Shown: positions 55,930 through 64,000 of the stretch, one piece after another
Layout: every line of letters starts with the position of its first letter
Numbering within the stretch: the first letter of the stretch is position 1
DNA from: Clitopilus passeckerianus
Lineage: Eukaryota; Basidiomycota; Agaricomycetes; Agaricales; Entolomataceae
Assembly: GCA_944990035.1 (NCBI GenBank)
Contig: CALYLX010000115.1
Location: 1 to 64,000 of the forward strand
DNA length: 64,000 bases
Direction of reading: 5' to 3'
Made by a program: the position numbers and the translations under genes
Notes under the pieces: model-generated
What the model saw: the letters and a program-made list of their open reading frames with translations, nothing else
What the model was told of the DNA's origin: nothing
The model's database searches: none

Positions 55930-57990
55930 GAGTTGAAGGACAGAGGCACTCGAGAAACGATGGAAATACGGGACTATGTGGTTAAAATCTATGTAAAATG
56001 GACTTATCGACATCTGCATATGTTCCTGCCAGATCTATCACTTAATTCATAAGTCTCAATTGGTCTCAGCTATATGCGAAGCCACAGGCCTGGAGCAAGT
56101 CAAATACAATTACGGTACAGTGCATCGAATACAGCGTGGGGCATAGCCCGGGGAACTACGATCCTGCCATTAAGTCCCGGCGTCAGATTTCGGCAGATTT
56201 TGGCCCTAAGTGGGACATCTCTGTCGAATCAGGCATCGCATGATTGTTTTCGGTTCCGGCTTCCGTGAAATGAGTATCAGCCGCCGAGTTCTTAGTTCGG
56301 ACAAGTACCACAACGAGAATAGGGTATATAATCTGTTGTGGGGGATCACATCGGATTCTTCGAAGAAATAGAGAAAGGATGCTTACAGATAGAGAATATT
56401 GGAACCTTGTGATTAAGTCAAAAGCAAGGGCATCCGGCAATGTCTTCAAAACGTTCATGATGCTGCATAATAGGGCTATAATAACCGCAACCTATGCAAA
56501 GATTGACAGTTGCTGAAATAAACGCCTGTAGGCCCGTGTGATAGACTAACCTGGGAAATGCAGAAGAGGACGCCGGATTCTACGAGGAGCCACAGAATAT
56601 GTTGAACGGATGGTTTTCCAGGCGAGTTCCGTGGTGTGCCGGTAGGTTGCAATTGCTGGAGGCGCCTGGAAGCCCTGTCACAAAATTGTGGTCTAGCCAT
56701 GGTTGATGAACTTACCTCAAGCGATATCCAAAGACGGACGTCGCGATGATGTTGGTCCCTAAAGAGAGGAAGTAGCTGACCTCCGTAAGGGTGTTGAATT
56801 GCTGTGTCTTGGGTGAGATCGGAACCTGGGTCCCTTTAAGTGTCGATCCCAAGATGCATGCAGCAATCGACAAAACTAGGGGGGATATGTAGACGTTCTG
56901 GCCAAAGGATGTGGATAAACTCACCTGCTGAGGTGAATAGAAGGAACATCGGGGGTATCATTATCCACGCCTTTCGAGTGGGGAGGAGGATGTATGCTCT
57001 CCATATCACGACAGCATCGCTAATAATGAGCTGAAAACCAGTTGGTGAGCGAGCACGGAACGGTAAGCCCAAGATGGGTCCTTACTGCAATTGAGTCTAC
57101 CCAGTTTCGGACCAGCAGAGCAATCCAATTCCTGTCATTATAGTACGTCAAGTCGGAGTGTAGTGTGCTAAGGCTTCCGTGATAACGCGAAATTGCCCTG
57201 GTCATATCAAATTGCATGAAGACATTAGTGGCTTCGGTCACGAAGTGGACGGTGAGGAACAAGAAGCAGATCATGGTCCCGTGATAGAGAACGGCCGAAG
57301 GTCGACGTTTGGATTTACGTGCCCTAACGGTGAAATAGTACATGCTTCCTCTCGAGGAGGCTCAGTTGGAGCGCACCGTATGATCGAGGCAGCATAGAAC
57401 GCAAGCGGTACGGAAATCCCTATATAGAAGCGGATAATGGTCAATGATTGAGCTCGGAAGGGACGCCCGACGTACCATAGTTCAAAAATGCGATCAGAGG
57501 AGTAGCGAGGCCTCGATACAGCCATTGCTTCCCTATGTCACGGAAAAGCGTCACCTCGGCAGGGGTCATAATGACGGACTCTGTCAGTGGTGGTCAGGGT
57601 TCTTTCAATCGGGGGCATTCAGGAACGTCTTTGACGTATTTATGGGCGACGTTCACAAGGGAAGTTGCCTGGCGTAGAACAGTTATCTCCGACTTGAACG
57701 CAGATCTTTTGATGAACGAAGACAGATAGATGCTCTTCCACAGCCATAAATACTGAATGGTGTTTTAACAGAAAGTTTTTCTCATAGCAACTCCACCAGC
57801 GTCTATCTTTCACCCAGTTCTGGACAATGGGTTTGGGTAGCTGGTGTGGGGAATAAGATCAGGGAACCTTCCAAGGTATATGAGACAGATGGCCAAGAGT
57901 TCTCGACCAATCCACTGATTGATTAGATCTCGCGCCTCGCAGATGGACGATCGCTACCAGTCAGACGACTGATCAGGTGATGCATCTGAA
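55930..57990. repeat. Tandem duplication around membrane protein B
   Basis: Partner of 53500-55560. The boundary between the units falls between about 55560 and 55930, where no match is seen. Confidence 0.88.
56183..57569 (-). CDS. Seven-helix integral membrane protein B
   Basis: Close paralogue of protein A with the same exon layout and about the same length. Start ATG at the complement of 57567-57569 (MTPAEVTLFRDIGKQWLYRG). Segments include TMICFLFLTVHFVTEATNVF, RNWVDSIALIISDAVVIWRA, FLSLGTNIIATSVFGYRLR, LWLLVESGVLFCISQVAVII and IIYPILVVVLVRTKNSAADT. The tail ends SHLGPKSAEI. All joins I tried keep the frame, so the gene is probably functional. No obvious partner gene (e.g. a pheromone precursor, CaaX motif) is seen nearby. 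Confidence 0.83.
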
Positions 57991-58139
57991 AGTAGATGCC
58001 ATTGAAGTGAGGATCAAAGGTAATACAAGAATGACGCGATTTGCGATAACTGTGTAAAACGGCGGTACCATGTCCTCTGTATCCAATAGCTTTGGGTCGG
58101 GGGCGACAGGGTTTAGGTATATCAACTATCTGTCAGCGG

Positions 58140-58720
58140 CAGTCAGCTCCGAGGGAGAGCACAGAAGCCGGAAATGGCCAGCCATGAGTACTGGAAGACA
58201 GGGTCATAAATAAGGGAGTCCCGATAGTTGCGATGACTCACGGTATACTGTATAGCGGAAGCGTGATAAGCGAAACCTACAGATTCAGAAAAGAATTCAG
58301 AAAAAGGGTTCCAATCAAATGAGCGCAGGTGGCGCCAACAGTGGGCGTACCTGGGAGACGCAGAACACGACATCTGATTTTACGAGACGCCAGAGACTCA
58401 GTTGGGAGAGTGATTTTCCAAGTGTGGAATGCGAGTTACTCGTACCTGGCGGAGACGCCTGATAATGATAATTGAGCAAGAACGAAACGTGGTGGGCAGC
58501 CATTCTCACCTTGAACGATGTTGCAACACTCTAGCAGCAGGGATGTTGGTGGCAAGTGAATGGAAGCAAGTGGCCTCTGTCAGAGTATTGATTGCTTTAA
58601 CAATCGAGGTTCCCGCGACCTGCGAATCTCTGCCTACTGACGTGGTTACCCTCGAGGATACATAACCCGAGATAATCATAACTTACACGGCGACAGAGTC
58701 CGACGTATCGCCTAGGGCAA
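58140..58720 (-). pseudogene. Fragment of a seven-helix membrane protein gene (C)
   Basis: Only the middle and late exons can be recognised: INTLTEATCFHSLATNIPA (compare FNTLTEVSYFLSLGTNI in B) around 58530-58610, and LSLWRLVKSDVVFCVSQV (compare LWLLVESGVLFCISQV) around 58345-58400. The glutamate of LLVESG is lost (LVKSD). No N-terminal half is found upstream before the next copy, so the gene is truncated. Confidence 0.7.
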
Positions 58721-59743
58721 TCTGAAGAAGCTCACAACAATTTAAGAGGTATTCTCCTGAACGCCGATTATATCCATCTTTGGCCATTTACTGAACATCT
58801 CTGGCCGAGTTCTTGGTTCAAATGACAACCACCACAAGGACGGGGTATACGATCTATATGGAACGTCAGTTCGATCAGATGGATGGATTTGGGTAAATAC
58901 GGACAGACAACAAATATTGGCATCTGTTAATGATATCGAGAGCAAGCACGCCCCGGAAGTCGCAGATCGCCCCAAGAAGGTTGCATAGCATGAAAACGAT
59001 GAGAACGGCCTAATATTGAGGATCTACGTTAACGAAGGAATGGCCGGACGCTGACCCTGGACGAACCTGAAAGATACAGAATGCGATACCAGATTCAGTA
59101 AGAAGCCAAAGGGTGCTCTGGACAGTCGATTTCTGGCGTCGTGTTTTTGATTCATAGGCAGCTTGCAACTGGCGTAGAATCCTGGTACCGATTGTCTTAA
59201 CCACTGGCCAGAAAGACACTGAGTGAGGCTTACCGTAATCGATATCCAAAGATCATGGTCGCGATGACATTTGTAGCCAGCGAGGTGAAGTGGCTTACAG
59301 CCGTCAGCACATTAGATACGTAGATGGTGTGAGATCCTGCCGCAACTGTGGATGCATTGACAGTTGAGGCGAGCAGGAGCAAAGCAGTTGATAATGCTAG
59401 AGGCGGTAATACTAGTCAATGGTCGGTACCCTACCACACTGGTAAAAGCAACACACCTGCCAAGGAGAATAAGAGGAAAATAGGCACCATGAAGGGCCAA
59501 TAACCACGGTTTGGAATAAGAACGCATGCTCTCCAGAATACAACGGCGTCGCTGAGAATAAGCTGGTGGTGAACAATAAGAACAAGAGCACGGTAACGGA
59601 AGGTTCAGGCTCACCCCGAACGAATCGACCCAATTTCTTATCAAGAGCGGAATCCAAGTTCTGGAGTTATGAAGCGCAATCTCATTGCGTAGAGTAGCGA
59701 GATTTCCAACAGTACGTGTAGTGCCGTTATAATGTTGTCCAAC

Positions 59744-59769
59744 AATTGGTGGAAAAAGGCGTTATAGTA
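59744..59769 (+). repeat. Left terminal inverted repeat, 26 bases
   Basis: Reads AATTGGTGGAAAAAGG then CGTTATAGTA; identical to the reverse complement of 61019-61044. Confidence 0.92.
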
Positions 59770-60639
59770 TCTCCAGCCACTTTAGGGAATTATAATGTCT
59801 CTTGAATGTGTCACTACGGCAAATACATTTTATAATTCCTAGCTATATGCCTTAATTGGTGCTTTCCAGCTGAGGATAGGTGCTCCATCGTGACCGCATA
59901 GCCTTTCTCAACCCATTATAATGGCGTCTCTAGTTTCTCGCGATCCGGAATCCCTATTGACAGGTGCGAGCGCATGATAATGCGTCCACCGGGGACGGGA
60001 CAGTGCCTCGGCCAAACGGCCCAAGTACACGAAAAGCTCTGTATTCAATAATTGTATTACACCTCTGTTATACGCTCCCATAGACCACGTTTTATCCTGA
60101 GATGGTGCTTTTACGAGTGATCCAGCTTGCTAAAAATACGGAAGGTTCGGCCCAATGGGGCATCGTTAAATCCCCGCTTGATTGAAGATGCCGGACGCAA
60201 GCCTATTGGCCGCACATTGAGTGGCTGACTGCTGCCGGTGGGCCAATCAATGGACAATGTTACTCCGGTGAACTCCGAGGTCGAACGAGAATTCGGTTGG
60301 ATTGTACTGCTCGTCCAGCTTCAGATATCTAACATAGGCCTACCATAGAGCTCCATTATACCAATATATCATATATACGTTGTAAATTAAGTCAAACTGC
60401 AGGCAATTCTACGATATTGAAAAAGTCAGACGAAGCTCGAAAGATCAGTAGGGTTTTCTATACATTCCATGATCAAAGTAACGTTCGACGCTGAACTCCA
60501 CCATCCAAACGAAAGAATATTATTCCAAGGACCGGTAATATATGTAGCAGTGGTACTAGTAGCCTCTGCTTATTACTCATTACTAGTCCGCATCTTTGTT
60601 AGCTTTCCGCACGAAAGAATGCAGCCATTTTGCATTAGA

Positions 60640-60877
60640 TATTAATCATTCAAGCTCACAAGTTATTTCCTCGCAGTTCACTACAGCGGCCAGATCTAAG
60701 ATCAACGAATACAAAGTCAGTGGAGCATTCGTTACCCTTCTCATCCTGAAAGAGACAGCGCAGCACCTTGAGTGAGGAATAATAGCGGGCGGAAAAAGCT
60801 GCAACGGCTGAGAATTGAACCCTCGAGCCCCAAAAAATCACGCCGTGCCAAAACCACTGAGCCAAACGCCCTTTGTT
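60640..60877 (-). mobile_element. tRNA-derived (SINE-like) sequence
   Basis: On the minus strand a tRNA-like head carries a good pol III A box (TGGCTCAGTGG, complement of 60854-60864) and a B box (GGTTCAATTCT, complement of 60811-60821), 32 bases apart. The acceptor ends do not pair and the anticodon arm is not tRNA-like, so it is not a working tRNA gene. A non-tRNA body of unknown extent follows toward 60640. This arrangement is that of a SINE head, but a lone tRNA relic is also possible. It lies inside the inverted-repeat element. Confidence 0.5.
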
Positions 60878-61018
60878 ACCTTTTTCTTGTTTGATTGTGG
60901 TACTAAATTAGTCTTTTAAGCTGAATTATAATGCTGAATCTGGCCAACAGCGTTCCGTTCCCTGACAGTGATTGTAAGTGCATTATAATACCGTATCTAC
61001 TTTTAGGCTCAGTGGCCG

Positions 61019-61044
61019 TACTATAACGCCTTTTTCCACCAATT
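61019..61044 (-). repeat. Right terminal inverted repeat, 26 bases
   Basis: Reverse complement is identical over all 26 bases to 59744-59769. Confidence 0.92.
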
Positions 61045-61455
61045 ACTGGACGTATTACAAAACGGCTACACGGATTCCTCAGATTTCCGTCATTATGCGA
61101 CACTGCTCCGTAGAGATCGAAGTCAATCGTGGCCATCGCCACCTCGCTGCTGAAGTGAATGTTGAAGAATAAGAGGTAAATGAGAGTTCCGTAGGGAAGA
61201 GTCCGATATGGTCGACCGCCGGCGCTCCTACAACGGGATGAATCCGAGATCATACAATAACAAAGAGCAGACGTACTGGAGGATGAGAGCGGGAGGGAGA
61301 TACCCACGATGTAGAGTCAGTTGTCATCCCAAATGGGACTCAGCTCGAGACATATGTACCGTGGACGAGGAATGCTATGATGGGCCCAGGGATCTCGCGG
61401 TACAGGAGAGTCTCGCCCGCTGTGCGGATGCCTCTTCTGGTGCTATGTCCACCAA

Positions 61456-64000
61456 CGATTGTCACTAGTACAGAGGTGTAGTAAGATCATTCAGCAGCAG
61501 ACGAACATTTATCACCGCTGCGGAAAGGAAATGTCAGTCGGTGTCACCGCACTTTCAGCGGGCGTCTATCTGTCGTCATTGAGTACTGTGTAAGGATAAA
61601 TGATGGGCCCCACCTATGGAGGTTCAAACAGACAGGTGTGAGGAGCCTACCAAAGGAAAACTCCGAAAGGCCTATTCACTCCAGCAGTATGGAGTCGAAT
61701 GTTAGCTTGGGAAGAAAAGAGAGATAGTGTCTGTCTTGTCCGAATCTCAGAGTTTCCAAACGTACTCCACGTACCCGTTCCGATTGGTCTGAGGTCGCCC
61801 TCTTCCGAGCAACATACTCTCCTAGACTTGGAGGCTCCTTAGCCGTGCTATTCTGGTTTGGCCGAAGGCCAGTGTATGAACAAGGATATTGAGGTGGATG
61901 CCAGTTTGAACCCCGAAGTCAACTTGTGCGAACACATTGGCATGAATGACGATTTTGTTGTTAGAATCGTCATAATATTGGCCAAGTTATTAAGTACAGG
62001 CATGTATCATAGGGTATGGCTCTGAAAGAATGTAGTGAGCAAACGGTTTCATCGAGCACAAACGGGAACATCACACATTGTACATCCTGACTAGCACAAG
62101 GCCTCTCCAGACCGTGTTTGCCCACCTCGTCGCGAGAAGCTAGATACCACAGCGCCCTAATACCATTACCTCATCTTGATTTCCATGCAGATACCATCGG
62201 TTTGAAGGCTCCAGTCGAAGTCGCTGGTCGAATGGTGGTTGCAAAATCGGAGTGTGTGACGCACAACGTCGTGACATCTCTGCCAAATTTGGAATCCGGT
62301 CCCGCCTCTGTGGGCCAGGCCGGTGAAAACCCCTTCGGTTCCTCCTTGTCCTAGACCACCATGGCGACTTCGTTTGACTATATTGGTCGATAGGTACAGC
62401 ACTCTGTGAAGGCTTGAAAGCTTCAAACCTAGGATTTGATGTACTATAGGTCTCAGGGCTTCTGGCGATGAAATCTGATGCAAAGCTTGGGCACGACCAT
62501 ACTTGGTCCAAGATGCGTCGCTGCTTCGCACGACCTGTCCTCGTTCTAATTTTTAAATCTCTTTTGTGAGCTTTGTTTTAGTAAATACTGCGGCAACGGC
62601 AAATGCTTGGGCGAATGTGGTAGCACATTGAGTTCGCTCACAAACATCATTTTCTTGGAGAAAGTCGCAAGGTGTGACGGCAAATTGATGAAGATTGATC
62701 CCATCAAGCGCGAGTGAACAGCCACCCTTCGCTGGAAAATTTGTCGAAGCCCAAGCATTCCAAATCCTTTCCTTCAACTCAATTTGAACTTGAAGACTTC
62801 ATGTGCGCTCACCACACCTTAGCCTATGCACGACGTGCAGTGCTCAAGACCATAACTTCGACTCAATCAGTTTCCTCAATCTCATCTGGTCATGTGATTG
62901 GTTTACCTCCATAGTGATCATGTGACCGTTTCAATTTTGAGCGTTCAGCACAGTAGAGAAGGTCGGAATCAAAAACTGGACACATCTTGAGGGAAAAGCC
63001 CTGCATTTCTATAACAGGAAACTCCGGACCGGAGCGGGAATCAATTTACTTATTAAATGAGAGAATTGAATTAAAAGGGTAATATGCCGGCGATTCGAGA
63101 CATGTGAATATCGAAATGTGCCGAAAAAAACAGCCAAGATTTTCAACAGACAAACCTCGTCCTATCTGAAGATAGAACTCGGAATGTTGTCCACGACAAT
63201 CGGACCTCAGAAGCGATAAGATGAGAAGGGAGCACAGGAAGAGGGATGAGAAATGATGTAGAGGTGATGACGTTGACAAAGCAAAGAAGACGGCGGGGTT
63301 GTTCGTGCATTCTGTTCAATCTCACCATTCCATCCCCTCTAATGTCTGATTCCTGATATAGCACCGTCCTGTAATTGACTGCTTCTGGTATTCACCGGAA
63401 CCCACTACCCCGCAACGCAGCGTCTACCAAGCAAACGTAAGCATCTTCTGACGTCGCCATGTAGTCCCCACCAATTCTTACACCTCCATTTCTAGCCCCG
63501 TGCCACGTCGTCTTCCTGCCAAATAGCACCCGCCTTCTCGGACACCTGACTCTTCATTCTGAGTCACTTAGGAGGATTACCGAAAATGGGAATGACACCG
63601 GGCTATTAGATTTGTGCCACCACTGGTGCGACGGTGCGACTTTGTGCGGCAAGTGCGACTTTGTGCGAATATGTGCACCTTGTGGCTATGCAGTGGTGCG
63701 GCTGAGTGCAATCTTGGTGCGGCCACAGGTGCACTGGACAGAGAAGCAACTATAGAGCAGTAAATTAAGTTCATATAGTGTTTAAATGTAATTAGAATCA
63801 ATGTATCGCTCTTTAGGAGTTCTATTCATTTGTTCAGAATTAAAAATGACATTGTCTATCACCTTTGAGGCCGGTTTTCCGAACAACTGCAGAGGAAACT
63901 TGGCCTCAAAATATTAACTTAAGTGCTATATTGTATATATATCTTACCTCCAAAGCCCCAGGACGTTTGGTTGCCGTTAATGTGCCGTAATTATTGCCAG
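61456..64000. other. Right end of window, no gene found
   Basis: About 2.5 kb without a convincing exon. Overlapping frames on both strands near 62120-62530 have no motif. It contains a GTGC-rich block at 63613-63733. The window ends in sequence with no telomere or adapter, so this is an arbitrary cut. Confidence 0.35.
63613..63733. repeat. GTGC-rich irregular repeat block
   Basis: The tetramer GTGC occurs eleven times within about 120 bases, usually as GTGCG, at spacings of roughly 7-17 bases. The longer string GTGCGACTTTGTGCG occurs twice (63636-63650 and 63653-63667). Confidence 0.85.

Larger units (their letters stand above)
59744..61044. mobile_element. Inverted-repeat element inserted in membrane protein pseudogene D (non-autonomous DNA transposon candidate)
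   Basis: Bounded by a perfect 26-base inverted repeat (59744-59769 and 61019-61044, outer end AATTGGTGG, inner end GCGTTATAGTA). Weaker inverted similarity continues outward for about 50 bases (CGTGTAG..CCGTT..GTCCA on both sides) and inward (GCCACT..TTATAATG). Several ATTATAAT motifs recur near both ends. It holds no ORF with a recognisable transposase domain. The true element ends and target-site duplication are not resolved because the inverted similarity runs past the perfect core into gene-like sequence. Confidence 0.6.
58770..61455 (-). pseudogene. Seven-helix membrane protein pseudogene (D), split by an insertion
   Basis: The N-terminal part lies at about 61045-61455 (FLVHGISLPL; PYGTLIYLLFFNIHFSSEVA) and the rest at 58770-59740 (RNWVDSFG, LILSDAVVFWRAC, VSHFTSLATNVIATMIFGYR, LWLLTESGIAFCIFQ, IVYPVLVVVVI). 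The two parts are separated by a 1.3-kb inverted-repeat element. Other lesions: the start codon aligns with ATA instead of ATG, the first exon is out of frame by comparison with B, and the codon equivalent to Arg in VLVRTKNS is TGA (CGA to TGA). It is more diverged from A and B than they are from each other. Confidence 0.8.

Noticed and set aside
60800..60877. Functional tRNA gene on the minus strand
   Set aside because: A and B boxes are present but acceptor ends do not pair and no proper anticodon stem-loop forms.
1..64000. CRISPR arrays, bacterial operons, viral genes or a biosynthetic gene cluster
   Set aside because: Spliced eukaryotic genes throughout; no spacer-repeat arrays, no Shine-Dalgarno-led operons, no polymerase, capsid, PKS, NRPS or terpene-cyclase motifs seen.

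Overview
The window is eukaryotic DNA from a filamentous basidiomycete, most likely an Agaricomycete. The evidence is dense genes with many short introns (mostly about 45-60 bp, GT..AG), a family of multi-copy seven-helix membrane proteins of agaricomycete type, a fungal Zn2Cys6 regulator, a GH5 mannanase with a CBM1-like N-terminus, and two GH43 arabinanase-like genes. The left edge is a physical chromosome end: 20 perfect copies of the 7-base repeat CCCTAAA (TTTAGGG on the other strand). Outside it lies a 67-base Oxford Nanopore adapter plus native barcode, which is untrimmed sequencing artefact and not genome. Gene models are my own hand-spliced reconstructions; exon borders are inferred from splice signals and reading frame.

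Layout. 0.7-9.7 kb: methionine-R-sulfoxide reductase, Zn2Cys6 transcription factor, F-box-like protein, peroxisomal dienoyl/enoyl-CoA isomerase, and an unknown gene. 9.8-12.4 kb: a tRNA-Thr and a ferric reductase. 13.6-16.6 kb: a duplicated segment encoding a small secreted Lys/Gln/Pro-repeat protein (one intact copy, one dead). 16.6-28.8 kb: an ARMC8/GID5-like armadillo protein, a secreted Pro/Ser-rich protein, a small unknown gene, and a MEF2-type MADS-box factor. 29.2-35.7 kb: a twin-GFA-domain protein, an F-box/LRR-like protein and an ankyrin-repeat protein. 36.4-42.0 kb: a 2.83-kb tandem duplication, each unit carrying a secreted GH43 gene. 42.6-48.3 kb: glutathione S-transferase, SDR-like protein and GH5_7 mannanase. 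51.4-52.0 kb: a decayed SDR copy. 53.0-61.5 kb: a Cys-rich small secreted protein, then a cluster of two intact seven-helix genes, one fragment and one pseudogene split by an inverted-repeat element that holds a tRNA-like sequence. 61.5-64 kb: no gene found.

Taken together, this is a subtelomeric arm enriched in secreted plant-cell-wall enzymes (arabinan, mannan), redox and detoxification enzymes (MsrB, GST, SDR, GFA, ferric reductase) and lineage-restricted secreted or membrane proteins. It has gone through at least four local duplications. In two of them one copy has clearly decayed, and the membrane-protein cluster also carries dead members. I saw no convincing wholly new multi-gene system. 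The best candidates for new biology are the repeat-rich secreted protein, the Cys-rich secreted protein, the seven-helix cluster, and the 1.3-kb inverted-repeat element with its tRNA-like insert.
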